Below are positions 26,548 through 36,013 of a stretch of 39,701 nucleotides of DNA, piece after piece. Source of the DNA: CAYJDR01 sp964368965. Lineage in GTDB: Bacteria; Chrysiogenota; Deferribacteres; Deferribacterales; Mucispirillaceae. Each line of letters begins with the position of its first letter. The first letter of the stretch is position 1. The notes under the pieces are model-generated. The model saw only the letters and a list, made by a program, of their open reading frames with translations, was not told the DNA's origin and made no database searches. Location: NCBI GenBank assembly GCA_964368965.1, contig CAYJDR010000022.1:1-39701 (forward strand), read 5' to 3'. The translations under genes were made by a program, and so were the position numbers.

Positions 26548-26979
26548 TTAATTTAGCACAAGCCACATATTTTGCTCGTCATAGCCAATGACTGTGCCGT
26601 GATAAAGTACGTTAATTTGTGTATGAGTAGGCTCTGGAAACATTGTACGCGCAATCATATTGCCCTCTATTTCAATAACTGAACCTTGAGGATAGAAACA
26701 TTTTATAACACCCTCAATATATGCACCTATTGGATATTTGATTTTAAGTTCTTCCCAGTCATCAGCGTATTGTTTGATTGATTGTTGCCATACGGTTTCA
26801 AATTCGTCATTTGTTATTACATCGCAGTTGATATCGTCAACTATCCCTTCTGCAAGTGCATCTTGACGGCAAGAGATTGTGTTTGTATCACCCTGATTGA
26901 CTTGGCGTAGTGCATATTTTTCGCTATCAAGCTCTATCCATGTTTCTATGTTTTCAAAGTTGAAGTAAATGTATTTCAT
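26548..26979 (-). CDS. Hypothetical protein, possible S1/OB-fold, first gene of the MORN operon
   Basis: The 143-residue protein is acidic and soluble. The second half ('YPIGAYIEGVIKCFYPQGSV' near 81-100, then 'NVLYHGTVIGYDEQNMWLVL' at the end) reads like a small beta-barrel of the S1 RNA-binding type. That is a weak, by-eye resemblance. The first half is unrecognised. The ATG has only a poor ribosome binding site (GGGG). It sits 18 bp before the long MORN gene and follows an extended -10 promoter, so it heads the four-gene unit. Immunity proteins of similar size occur in toxin loci, but nothing here proves that. Confidence 0.6.
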   Translation of the reverse strand: MKYIYFNFENIETWIELDSEKYALRQVNQGDTNTISCRQDALAEGIVDDINCDVITNDEFETVWQQSIKQYADDWEELKIKYPIGAYIEGVIKCFYPQGSVIEIEGNMIARTMFPEPTHTQINVLYHGTVIGYDEQNMWLVLN

Positions 26980-27019
26980 ATAAGCCCCGTGATAGCAACA
27001 TCATAAACTAATTAGGAGC

Positions 27020-27028
27020 ATTATAACA
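27020..27028 (-). promoter_or_regulatory. Extended -10 promoter of the MORN operon
   Basis: The minus strand reads TGTTATAAT, a perfect extended -10, 41 bp before the start of the first gene. TTGTCA lies 19 bp upstream of the -10 and partly overlaps the -35 of the divergent promoter, so the two transcription units may compete. Confidence 0.5.
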
Positions 27029-27043
27029 AGTTATTTTTTATAC

Positions 27044-27072
27044 TTGACAACAATATATGCAAATAATACCAT
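27044..27072 (+). promoter_or_regulatory. Promoter of the small lipoprotein gene
   Basis: TTGACA (27044-27049) and TACCAT (27067-27072) are 17 bp apart, 22 bp before the start codon. The -35 is perfect and the -10 matches at four of six bases. Confidence 0.45.
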
Positions 27073-27094
27073 GGTTAAAATAATGAGGTGAGTG

Positions 27095-27493
27095 ATGATG
27101 AAAAAAGTTATTTTACTATTAACAGTTTCTATGATGATGAACGGTTGTGCAACTGTAATTAGCGGCTCTCAAGATAGTGTAGAAATTAACACTATGCCAA
27201 CATCTGCTATATGTGATATTAAAGGTGAGCAATATATGAATAAAATTCAGACACCTACAGAACTTGATATCCCTAGAAGTGCTGGTCATTTATCAGTAAC
27301 ATGTGAGAATGATGCTGGTATGCAAGGTGCAGCAACGCTCAATTCGGAATTTAACGAGATATTTTTAGGCAATATTCTCCTACTACCAGTTATTTATATT
27401 GCGGGGTTTATTGACTTAATATCAGGTGCTGCCTTTGAGTATGAAGATTTAGACATTCAGCTTTTTGAACAGAGAACAACCAACAATAACTAA
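27095..27493 (+). CDS. Small lipoprotein with a C-terminal membrane-like segment
   Basis: The protein has 132 residues from ATG 27095. GAGGTG lies 4 bp upstream; the ATG at 27098 is equally possible and GTG 27092 less so. A lipoprotein-type signal ends in 'MNGC' (Cys18); the Met and Asn before Gly are unusual for a lipobox. The mature start 'CATVISGSQDSVEINTMP' is typical of small outer-membrane lipoproteins of unknown function. A hydrophobic stretch (about 88-113) could cross or dip into the membrane. It is divergent from the MORN operon and ends in a good terminator. No specific role can be given. Confidence 0.75.
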   Translation: MMKKVILLLTVSMMMNGCATVISGSQDSVEINTMPTSAICDIKGEQYMNKIQTPTELDIPRSAGHLSVTCENDAGMQGAATLNSEFNEIFLGNILLLPVIYIAGFIDLISGAAFEYEDLDIQLFEQRTTNNN

Positions 27494-27498
27494 TGAAT

Positions 27499-27527
27499 AG
27501 CTAGCTGTGAAAGGCTAGCTTTTTTTT
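27499..27527 (+). terminator. Intrinsic terminator of the small lipoprotein gene
   Basis: AGCTAGC (27499-27505) and GCTAGCT (27514-27520) form a perfect 7-bp stem with an 8-nt loop, followed by a run of Ts, just after the stop codon. Confidence 0.9.
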
Positions 27528-27535
27528 ATGACTAA

Positions 27536-27713
27536 ATGTGTTGGTGAAAAAGATATTTTTACACAGTAATTTTGCTTTGTATTTATGTTGGATTTTTTAT
27601 CAAGACGAGGCGGCTTAAAAAATCTCGACAGAAGCTTACTAGAACGTAAGTGACTTAGAGATTTTGTTGCCAACGATGTATTGGTGAAAAAGACACATAA
27701 ATACTTGCAAAAT
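27536..27713. repeat. Structured repeat element between convergent genes
   Basis: An 18-bp direct repeat (ATGTRTTGGTGAAAAAGA at 27536-27553 and 27676-27693, 17 of 18 identical) is interleaved with an inverted repeat (27570-27589 against 27695-27713). Inside lies a nested hairpin, AAAATCTC (27619-27626) with GAGATTTT (27658-27665) around CTTAC...GTAAG. No protein is encoded. It may be a small non-autonomous element or an intergenic repeat; other copies would have to be sought in the genome. Confidence 0.55.
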
Positions 27714-27749
27714 AAAAAGGGGTTGGCAACCACAAAGGCCACCAACCCC
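27714..27749 (-). terminator. Intrinsic terminator of the rpoBC operon
   Basis: On the minus strand GGGGTTGG (27749-27742) pairs with CCAACCCC (27726-27719); with wobble pairs the stem reaches 13 bp. It is followed by TTTTTATTTT, 10 bp beyond the rpoC stop. Confidence 0.93.
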
Positions 27750-27758
27750 AACCGCACT

Positions 27759-30700
27759 CTATTGAGCTTCTTCTTGTTTCTTTGTAAAGTTGAAACGTTT
27801 TGTATGAATATGTTTCGAACCTGTACCAGCTGGTATCAGTTTACCCATAATAACGTTTTCTTTCAAGCCACGTAAGTAGTCTGTTTTACCAGAGCATGCT
27901 GCATCAGTAAGTACTCTTGTCGTTTCTTGGAACGACGCTGCTGAAATAAAGCTTTCAGTGTTAAGAGCAGCTTTCGTGATACCTTGCAGAATAGGCCTAC
28001 CTTTAGGTGGCTGTTTGCCATTAGCAAGCATTTCTTGTTGTACACGTTTGAAGTCGCTTTTGTAAACTTCTTCATTCGGCATGAAGTCAGAATCGCCTGT
28101 ATCGTCGATAATAACTTTTTTCAACATCTGCCTAACGATAACTTCGATATGTTTATCGTTGATACTAACGCCAGATTTACGGTAAACTACTTGGATCTCA
28201 TCAACTAGGTATTTCGCTAGTGCTTCTTCACCAAGTATTGCTAATGTATCGTGTGGGTTGATGTGGCCATCAATCAACGCTTCACCAGCTTTTACTCTAT
28301 CGCCTTTGTGAACGTTTACATAGCGCTGTGTGTTTATGCTATAAACTTTAGCATCGCCAGTTTGTTCGTTCTTGATAGTAAGTTTACGCATGCCTCTTGT
28401 TGCATCTTCAATATTAACGATACCTTCGATTTCCGCGATAACTGCTGGGTCTTTAGGCTTTCTAGCCTCAAATAACTCAGCAACACGAGGAAGACCGACA
28501 GTAATATCCTTAGTCTTTTGAGCCTCACGTGGAATTTTTGCAACAACGTCACCAGGTAGAGCAGCGTCGCCCTCTTCCATAGTAATGTTCGCCCCAGGTG
28601 GAAGGTCATATCTAAATACAGTAGTATTGCTTGCATCTTTGATCGAGATACGTGGTTTACGCTTGTCACCACGTGCACTAGGCACAACAACTTTCTGAGA
28701 TAAACCAGTTGTAGGGTCAATCTCTTCGCGTAGTGTATCGCCATCAATAAGCTCACCATATGCAATCGTACCAGCAAATTCTGTCATGATTACGCTCGCA
28801 TGTGGATCCCATTCGTATAGTACATCGGCTTGTTTAACCATAGCGCCTTCTTCAACACGGATTTTGTTACCGTATCCAGGAGTGTAACGCTCGATAATTC
28901 TGCCGTCTTTATCTTTGATGAATAACGAACCGTTTCTGTTAAGTACAACGTATTCGCCATCACGGTTTTTAACAACACGTAGGTCTTCAAAAACAACTTG
29001 ACCGCCAAGTTTAGCAGACATAGAAGTTTCAACACCACCACTCGATGCAACACCACCAATGTGGAACGTTCTCATCGTTAGCTGTGTACCTGGCTCACCA
29101 ATAGATTGTGCAGCGATTGTACCAGCTGCTTCGCCAAGCTCGATCATTCTACGTGTAGCTAAATCTAAGCCGTAACAGTGTTTACAGATACCGAATGCGC
29201 TATCACATGTTAATGCAGAACGCACCATAACTTTGTCAACACCAGCTTTTTCTAGCCTGTCGCATACATCTTCTGAGATGAAGCTGTTAGCTTCAACGAT
29301 TAAATCGTCAGTTAATGGGTCGAATATATCATCAAGAGTATATCTACCATAAATACGCTCAGATAAACCTTCAACAATGTTAGAACCTTGGTAAAGTGCT
29401 GTAAGCTCGATACCTCTGATTGTTCCGCAATCGTCTTCAGAGATGATTAAATCTTGTGCAACGTCAACTAAACGTCTAGTTAGGTAACCAGAGTTTGCAG
29501 TTTTTAATGCTGTATCGGCAAGACCTTTACGAGCACCATGCGTAGAGTTGAAGTATTGAGATACTGTTAACCCTTCACGGAAGTTTGCAACAATCGGAGT
29601 CTCTAAGATTTCACCAGACGGCTTAACCATAAGACCACGCATACCTGCTAGCTGAGAAATCTGTGCCTTAGAACCCCTCGCACCAGAGTCACTCATTACG
29701 TATAAGTTGTTATAGTTTCTACCACGTTTACCTTCTGTAGCAGCATCGCCACCTACGTTTTTGATGCTCTTCATTAGTTCTTCTGTGATAGATTCGTTTG
29801 TTTGTGTCCAAACGTCAATGATCTGGTTGTAACGCTCACCTTTTGTAAGTGCGCCTTCACGGTAGTGATCATCAATGTCTTTAACTTTTGCGTTAGCTTC
29901 TTCAACTAATTTTTGTTTAGCATCAGGGATGATCATATCATCAACGCAAATAGAGTAACCAGCCTTAGTAGAGTAAGAGAAACCTAAGTTTTTCAAATCA
30001 TCTAGGAAGTTAACACTATACCAGTTACCTAGTTTTTTATAGATATGGCTCACAAGTTTACCAAGCTCTTTTTTACCAAGAACTTTGTTTACTGAGTCAA
30101 AGTCGATACCTTCAGGAACGATACCATAAAGGATAACTCTACCAGCACTTGTTTCATATATTTTGCCATCAATTCTAACTTTGATTTCAGCCTGAATATC
30201 TAGTTTACCGTGGTCGATAGCGATAGTAACTTCTTCTGCCGAGTGGTAAACTTTGCCAGAGCCTTTAGCGTTCTTGATAGGGCGTGTTAAGTAGTAAATA
30301 CCTAAAACCATATCTTGTGTAGGAACGGCTAACGGTTGACCGTTTGCAGGCGATAAAATGTTATATGAAGATAGCATCAATGTGCGTGCTTCAAGTTGCG
30401 CTTCAAATGATAATGGTACGTGTACCGCCATTTGGTCACCATCGAAGTCGGCGTTGAACGCTGGACAAACAAGTGGATGCAACTGGATAGCTTTACCTTC
30501 AATTAATAACGGTTCGAACGCTTGTATACCAAGCCTGTGCAGTGTTGGGGCACGGTTTAGTAGTACTGGGTGTTCTTTAATTACTTCTTCTAGTGCGTCC
30601 CAAACTTCTGGGCGACGCTCTTCAACCATACGCTTAGCTTGCTTAACTGTAGACGCTATGCCACGCTCTTTTTCTAACTTGTAGTATAAGAACGGCTTGA

Positions 30701-31826
30701 ATAACTCAAGCGCCATAAGTTTTGGCAGACCGCATTGGTGCATTTTCAAGTATGGACCAGCAACGATAACCGAACGACCAGAGTAGTCAACACGCTTACC
30801 AAGTAGGTTTTGACGGAAACGACCGCTTTTACCTTTGATCATATCTGATAGCGATTTTAATGGACGTTTGTTAGAAGAACGGATAATTCTGCCACGTCTA
30901 CCGTTATCAAATAACGCATCTACTGCTTCTTGAAGCATACGTTTTTCGTTTCTGATAATAATTTCAGGAGCGCTAAGCTCAAGTAATTTTTTAAGACGGT
31001 TGTTACGGTTGATAACACGTCTGTATAAGTCGTTTAAGTCACTCGTTGCGAAACGGCCACCATCTAATGGTACAAGTGGGCGTAACTCAGGTGGTATAAC
31101 AGGGATAGCGTCAAGAACCATCCACTCTGGGCGGTTGTTTGACTTCCTGAATGCCTCTACAACACGCAAACGTTTAGCTAATTTTAAACGCTTTTGCATG
31201 CTTGAAGTTTCACGCAACTCAACTTTTAATTGCATTAATAATATATCAAGGTCTACTTTTCTAAGTAGCTCTTTTAAAGCTTCTGCACCGATTTTTGCAA
31301 CAAAACCGTTGTTACCAAATTCTTCAACAGCTCTTCTGTACATATCTTCTGTTAAGATTTGGCATTCTTTTAAGCTTGTAGCTTTCGGATCAATAACAAT
31401 GTATGACTCAAAGTAAACAACACGTTCGATATCTTTGATCGAAAGGTCTAAAATAGAGCCGATACGTGACGGAGTACCTTTGAAAAACCAGATGTGACAT
31501 ACTGGTGACGCTAAGTCGATATGACCCATGCGCACGCGACGTACTTTAGATTGGATAACCTCAACGCCACATTTTTCGCAGACAATGCCTCTGTGTTTCA
31601 TACGTTTGTATTTACCACATAAACATTCCCAGTCTTTAACAGGTCCGAAGATTTTTGCGCAGAATAAACCATCTCTTTCAGGTTTAAACGTACGGTAGTT
31701 GATAGTTTCAGGCTTTGTTACTTCGCCAGAAGACCAACTTCTAATTTTATCAGGCGATGCAATTTTAATCCTGATAGCATCAAAAAACAACGGTGCCTTT
31801 TCTTCTTTAATCTTTGTATTCTTCAT
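27759..31826 (-). CDS. rpoC: RNA polymerase subunit beta' (RpoC)
   Basis: The 1355-residue protein is full length for a form without the large lineage-specific insertions. The N-terminal zinc site has Cys68, Cys70, Cys83 and Cys86. The catalytic loop NADFDGDQ is at 458-465, with the Mg-binding aspartates 460, 462 and 464. The second zinc cluster is seen in 'TCDSAFGICKHC', and the trigger-loop region 'GEPGTQLTMRTFHIGG' follows it. It forms the catalytic cleft with RpoB. The gene is last in the operon, 143 bp after rpoB and followed by a strong terminator. The ATG has AGAGGTG upstream. Confidence 0.99.
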   Translation of the reverse strand: MKNTKIKEEKAPLFFDAIRIKIASPDKIRSWSSGEVTKPETINYRTFKPERDGLFCAKIFGPVKDWECLCGKYKRMKHRGIVCEKCGVEVIQSKVRRVRMGHIDLASPVCHIWFFKGTPSRIGSILDLSIKDIERVVYFESYIVIDPKATSLKECQILTEDMYRRAVEEFGNNGFVAKIGAEALKELLRKVDLDILLMQLKVELRETSSMQKRLKLAKRLRVVEAFRKSNNRPEWMVLDAIPVIPPELRPLVPLDGGRFATSDLNDLYRRVINRNNRLKKLLELSAPEIIIRNEKRMLQEAVDALFDNGRRGRIIRSSNKRPLKSLSDMIKGKSGRFRQNLLGKRVDYSGRSVIVAGPYLKMHQCGLPKLMALELFKPFLYYKLEKERGIASTVKQAKRMVEERRPEVWDALEEVIKEHPVLLNRAPTLHRLGIQAFEPLLIEGKAIQLHPLVCPAFNADFDGDQMAVHVPLSFEAQLEARTLMLSSYNILSPANGQPLAVPTQDMVLGIYYLTRPIKNAKGSGKVYHSAEEVTIAIDHGKLDIQAEIKVRIDGKIYETSAGRVILYGIVPEGIDFDSVNKVLGKKELGKLVSHIYKKLGNWYSVNFLDDLKNLGFSYSTKAGYSICVDDMIIPDAKQKLVEEANAKVKDIDDHYREGALTKGERYNQIIDVWTQTNESITEELMKSIKNVGGDAATEGKRGRNYNNLYVMSDSGARGSKAQISQLAGMRGLMVKPSGEILETPIVANFREGLTVSQYFNSTHGARKGLADTALKTANSGYLTRRLVDVAQDLIISEDDCGTIRGIELTALYQGSNIVEGLSERIYGRYTLDDIFDPLTDDLIVEANSFISEDVCDRLEKAGVDKVMVRSALTCDSAFGICKHCYGLDLATRRMIELGEAAGTIAAQSIGEPGTQLTMRTFHIGGVASSGGVETSMSAKLGGQVVFEDLRVVKNRDGEYVVLNRNGSLFIKDKDGRIIERYTPGYGNKIRVEEGAMVKQADVLYEWDPHASVIMTEFAGTIAYGELIDGDTLREEIDPTTGLSQKVVVPSARGDKRKPRISIKDASNTTVFRYDLPPGANITMEEGDAALPGDVVAKIPREAQKTKDITVGLPRVAELFEARKPKDPAVIAEIEGIVNIEDATRGMRKLTIKNEQTGDAKVYSINTQRYVNVHKGDRVKAGEALIDGHINPHDTLAILGEEALAKYLVDEIQVVYRKSGVSINDKHIEVIVRQMLKKVIIDDTGDSDFMPNEEVYKSDFKRVQQEMLANGKQPPKGRPILQGITKAALNTESFISAASFQETTRVLTDAACSGKTDYLRGLKENVIMGKLIPAGTGSKHIHTKRFNFTKKQEEAQ

Positions 31827-31969
31827 AGTTTACCAACACCTCTTAATAAAAGCGTTATCAACAACTATAGATGATTTACTCATCTAAATTTATGCTAAAT
31901 AATATGCTTCATCACAACTGGGCTACTACAACAGTAGCCCATAAAATCATAATTTATAAACGGCTTAGA
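31827..31969 (-). promoter_or_regulatory. rpoB-rpoC spacer with two palindromes
   Basis: The spacer is 143 bp, long for this gene pair. A 16-bp perfect palindrome (CTTAGATTAATCTAAG, 31964-31979) spans the rpoB stop. A second stem-loop has perfect 8-bp arms, GGGCTACT (31920-31927) and AGTAGCCC (31933-31940). Neither has a T-run, so RNA processing or a transcription pause is likelier than termination. Confidence 0.5.
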
Positions 31970-34900
31970 TTAATCTAAGTCATCACCTGTTAACAACTCG
32001 ACATCAAGAACTAAACCTTGTAATTCTTTTATCAATACGTTGAACGATTCTGGCATGCTCGGCTTAAAGCTGAAGTTACCGTTAACGATAGACTCATAAA
32101 CAGCCGTTCTTCCTTCCACGTCATCCGACTTAACAGTCAACATCTCTTGTAGGATGTTAGCAGCACCGTATGCTTCAAGTGCCCAAACTTCCATCTCACC
32201 AAGTCTTTGGCCACCAAACTGCGCTTTACCACCGAGTGGTTGTTGTGTAACAAGCGAGTATGGACCAGTCGAACGAGCATGTATCTTCGTATCCACTAAG
32301 TGGTGAAGTTTTAACATGTACATGACACCAACTGTAACTTCTTGCTCAAACTTGTCGCCTGTTCTACCATCGAACAGAACTGTTTGACCATCTTCGTTAT
32401 AGCCAGCTTCTCTTAACATACCTTTGATATCGCTTTCTTTCGCGCCGTTGAATACTTCCGTAGCAACGTGCTTATCAAGCTTCATCGCAGCCCAACCTAA
32501 GTGAGTTTCCAAGATCTGTCCAATGTTCATACGAGATGGAACCGATAATGGGTTTAACACTAACTCAACAGGTGTACCGTTTGGCAAGTATGGCATATCT
32601 TCTTCAGGTAATATACGTGAAACAACACCTTTGTTACCGTGACGACCAGCCATCTTATCACCTACTGATAAGCGACGCTTGATAGCGATATATACTCTAA
32701 CAGATTTTAATACACCAGCAGATAATTCATCGCCTTTTTCGATCTTCTTACGTTTATCTTTAAGCTTATCTTCAGATGCTTTTCTGTGAGCGTCATAGCT
32801 GATTGTTAATGTAGCGATTACGTTTTCGTATTCGTGTACATCTTCAACTTTTAAGCCTTTTAGGTCATAGAAAGTTAAGTCAGCTAAGTTTTCAGCCGTT
32901 AGAACATCTCCACCTTTTAAGCCAGCGCAATCAGCAATAACTTTTTTGCCAACTAGGTAGTTGATAATTCCATCTTTTCTAGCGTTTTCAATAGCTATGA
33001 TTTCTTTAGCATATTGAGCGTTAATCTTTTCAGATTCTTCTTGTTCAATCATTTCAACGCGGTTATCTTTAGCGATATCACGGCGTGTCATAACTTGAAC
33101 GTCTAATATTGTACCTTGTATCCCTGGTGGAACGTGTAGTGATGCATCTTTAACATCGCCAGCTTTCTCACCGAAGATAGCACGAAGTAATTTTTCCTCT
33201 GGAGATACTTGAGACTCACCCTTAGGAGTAACTTTACCAACTAAGATATCGCCTTCTTTAACTTTAGCACCGATACGGATAATACCACTTTCATCAAGGT
33301 TGCGTAACGCTTCCTCGCTAACGTTTGGTATGTCACGCGTGATTTCCTCAGCGCCTAGTTTTGTATCCCTAGCGTCGATTTCGTAAACTTCAATGTGGAT
33401 AGAAGTGAACGCATCGTCTTTTACAAGTTTTTCAGAAACAAGGATTGAATCCTCATAGTTGTAGCCCATCCAAGGCATGAACGCAACAACTGTGTTCCTA
33501 CCAAGTGCAAGCTCGCCTCTATCTGTAGATGCGCCGTCTGCTAATGTATCGCCTTTTTCAACTTTTTGACCTAGTGATACGATTACATTGTAGTTAATAC
33601 ATGTATCTTGGTTAGATCTGCGATACTTAACAAGATCGTAAACATCTATACCAAAATCGCCATCTTCTTTCACATAACGAACAATGATAGACTCAGCATC
33701 AACATAATCAACAACACCAGCATGTAGTGCTATCAACGCAGAGCCAGAGTCAACTGCTACTTTACGCTCTAAACCAGTACCAACGATAGGTGCATCAGTA
33801 CGGATTAATGGCACAGCTTGACGTTGCATGTTCGAGCCCATAAGTGCACGGTTCGCATCGTCATGCTCTAAGAATGGAATTAACGCTGTCGATACAGATA
33901 CGATCTGCATAGAAGCGACGTCCATTAAGTTAATTTTATCTCTTGATTCGATAAGCGCTTCACCTTCGTGACGGCAAGCAACTGTTTCATTAATGAAATA
34001 GCCATTTTCGTCAACTGGAGCACTCGCTTGTGCAATGTAGAAATCTTCTTCTTCTAATGCGTACATATACACAACTTCATCAGTAACTTTACCATCTTTT
34101 ACAATACGGTATGGAGTTTCGATAAAGCCGAACTCGTTAATTTTTGCATAAGTAGTAAGCGACGTGATAAGACCAATGTTTGGACCCTCAGGCGTCTCAA
34201 TAGGACAAATCCTACCATAGTGAGATGTGTGAACGTCACGTACTTCAAAGCCAGCTCTGTCACGGTTTAAACCACCAGGCCCAAGTGCAGATAGACGACG
34301 CTTGTGCGTAATCTCTGATAATGGGTTGTTTTGGTCCATAAACTGAGAAAGCTGATAGCTACCAAAGAATTCTTTAATAGATGCAGATAGCGGCTTAGCA
34401 TTTAATAAATCTTGTGGAGTAAGCTCCTCAACATCTTGGATGCTCATACGCTCTTTAACAGTTTTTTCCATACGAGCTAGGCCAATACGGATTTGGTTTT
34501 GTAGTTGCTCACCAGCCGCTCTAACACGTCTGTGCCCTAAGTGGTCGATATCGTCAACTTTTTCAACACCAAGTCTGATTTGGTCAAGTACTCTTACTGT
34601 TTCTATGATATCCTCTTTAGATAATGTAATAACATCAAGAGGTACTTCTAAGTTTAAACGTTTGTTGATCTTTAAACGACCAACGCGAGATAAATCATAA
34701 CGCTTAGGGTTGAAGAACAAGTTATCAAAATGTGCTTTCGCAGTCTCTTCAGTCGCAGGCTCACCTGGACGAAGTTTTTTGTAAATGTCAATCAATGCAT
34801 CTTCTTGCGTTTTGATTTTGTCAATTTCTAAAATATCTCTGATTGCAGAATCATAGTTTTGCTTATCCATAAACAATACTTTGAAATCAGCTATACCAAG

Positions 34901-35896
34901 ACCAAGGATTTGCTCAAGCAACTCTTCAGTAACAACGGCATTAGCTTCTGCAATAACTTCACCCTCAGGATCAACAACATCTTCAGCTAGGTATGCGCCA
35001 TGGATATCAGTTTGGTCGATACCATAAGTCTCAAGACCTGCACGAATCATACGCTTCCTAGAAGCTTTAGTGATCGCGTGATTAGCTTTACATAATATAT
35101 CGCCTGTTTTAGGGTCAATAATATCTACAGAAAGTTTTTGACCTAACACTTTATTCTCGTCGAACGTTTTGTATAGATCGCCGTTAGTGATAGTGATAGT
35201 TTCTGAAAGATAGTATGTGTTTAATATATCTTTATCTGTAAGTCCGAGCGCTTTTAAAAGAACCGTAACAGGTATCTTTTTCTTTTTGTCAATGCGCACG
35301 TACATAACATTCTTGCTGTCAAATTCAAAGTCTACCCACGAGCCTCTGTAAGGAATAATTCTTGCGCTATACAAGTGTTTTTCAACAATGCTTTTAGACG
35401 CAGTAGTATCCTCGAAGAAAATACCAGGTGAGCGATGAAGCTGGCTAACAATAACACGCTCAACACCGTTGATAACGAATGTTCCACGCTCAGTCATAAG
35501 AGGTATATCACATAGATAAACATCAGACTCTGTAGCAGTAGTAGCGATCTTTTCGCCTGTTTCTTCATCGAAGTCGTGAATCGCTAAACGCACTTTAATC
35601 TTTAAAGGCGTAGCATAGTTTGTGTTTCTGTCGATAGACTCACGTGGAGAGTACTTAGGCTCTTCCATAGTGTAGCTGACATACTCAAGCACAGACGACT
35701 CGTTGAAATCATGGATAGGGAATATTTCTCTGAATACTTCCTCTAAGCCTTCAACTTTACGCGCATCTGGAGCAGCATCTTGCTGTAAAAAAGTCGCGTA
35801 AGAGTCTTTTTGCACTTCGATTAAGTCTGGTATATCGACAATGTTTTTGATTTTTGAAAAATTTATACGTTCAATAGTTTGTTTTGAATTAGGCAT
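31970..35896 (-). CDS. rpoB: RNA polymerase subunit beta (RpoB)
   Basis: The 1308-residue protein is colinear with RpoB. It has the N-terminal protrusion and lobes, the rifampicin-pocket stretch 'LSQFMDQNNPLSEITHKRRL', the 'GDKMAGRHGNKGV' active-site segment and the C-terminal clamp ending 'LLTGDDLD'. The rifampicin-pocket residues that usually mutate to resistance (Gln, Asp, Ser, His, Ser in E. coli order) are in the sensitive form. It makes the catalytic core with RpoC. The ATG follows GCGGAG. The gene lies 117 bp after rplL, with a GC-rich hairpin between them. Confidence 0.99.
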   Translation of the reverse strand: MPNSKQTIERINFSKIKNIVDIPDLIEVQKDSYATFLQQDAAPDARKVEGLEEVFREIFPIHDFNESSVLEYVSYTMEEPKYSPRESIDRNTNYATPLKIKVRLAIHDFDEETGEKIATTATESDVYLCDIPLMTERGTFVINGVERVIVSQLHRSPGIFFEDTTASKSIVEKHLYSARIIPYRGSWVDFEFDSKNVMYVRIDKKKKIPVTVLLKALGLTDKDILNTYYLSETITITNGDLYKTFDENKVLGQKLSVDIIDPKTGDILCKANHAITKASRKRMIRAGLETYGIDQTDIHGAYLAEDVVDPEGEVIAEANAVVTEELLEQILGLGIADFKVLFMDKQNYDSAIRDILEIDKIKTQEDALIDIYKKLRPGEPATEETAKAHFDNLFFNPKRYDLSRVGRLKINKRLNLEVPLDVITLSKEDIIETVRVLDQIRLGVEKVDDIDHLGHRRVRAAGEQLQNQIRIGLARMEKTVKERMSIQDVEELTPQDLLNAKPLSASIKEFFGSYQLSQFMDQNNPLSEITHKRRLSALGPGGLNRDRAGFEVRDVHTSHYGRICPIETPEGPNIGLITSLTTYAKINEFGFIETPYRIVKDGKVTDEVVYMYALEEEDFYIAQASAPVDENGYFINETVACRHEGEALIESRDKINLMDVASMQIVSVSTALIPFLEHDDANRALMGSNMQRQAVPLIRTDAPIVGTGLERKVAVDSGSALIALHAGVVDYVDAESIIVRYVKEDGDFGIDVYDLVKYRRSNQDTCINYNVIVSLGQKVEKGDTLADGASTDRGELALGRNTVVAFMPWMGYNYEDSILVSEKLVKDDAFTSIHIEVYEIDARDTKLGAEEITRDIPNVSEEALRNLDESGIIRIGAKVKEGDILVGKVTPKGESQVSPEEKLLRAIFGEKAGDVKDASLHVPPGIQGTILDVQVMTRRDIAKDNRVEMIEQEESEKINAQYAKEIIAIENARKDGIINYLVGKKVIADCAGLKGGDVLTAENLADLTFYDLKGLKVEDVHEYENVIATLTISYDAHRKASEDKLKDKRKKIEKGDELSAGVLKSVRVYIAIKRRLSVGDKMAGRHGNKGVVSRILPEEDMPYLPNGTPVELVLNPLSVPSRMNIGQILETHLGWAAMKLDKHVATEVFNGAKESDIKGMLREAGYNEDGQTVLFDGRTGDKFEQEVTVGVMYMLKLHHLVDTKIHARSTGPYSLVTQQPLGGKAQFGGQRLGEMEVWALEAYGAANILQEMLTVKSDDVEGRTAVYESIVNGNFSFKPSMPESFNVLIKELQGLVLDVELLTGDDLD

Positions 35897-35938
35897 CCCG
35901 TATTCTCCGCAGGAGGACTGTTTTTATTTAGCAATAAT

Positions 35939-35965
35939 GGGGGCAAGCCGATTAGAGCTTCCCCC
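35939..35965 (-). promoter_or_regulatory. rplL-rpoB attenuator-like hairpin
   Basis: On the minus strand GGGGGAAGC pairs with GCTTGCCCCC (one bulged base) around TCTAATCG. There is no T-run. In other bacteria this spacer reduces read-through or is cut by RNase III, setting the ratio of L12 to polymerase; the same is inferred here. Confidence 0.6.
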
Positions 35966-36013
35966 CGTTAATGCAATTTTAATAGTTTTTAAAAAGTTAA
36001 ACAAGTAATTAAA

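Noticed and set aside
31920..31940. TTGTAG in the rpoB-rpoC stem-loop, as a third member of the TTGTAGCGAC hairpin set
   Set aside because: Only six bases are shared and they fall partly in the stem, so chance is a good explanation.
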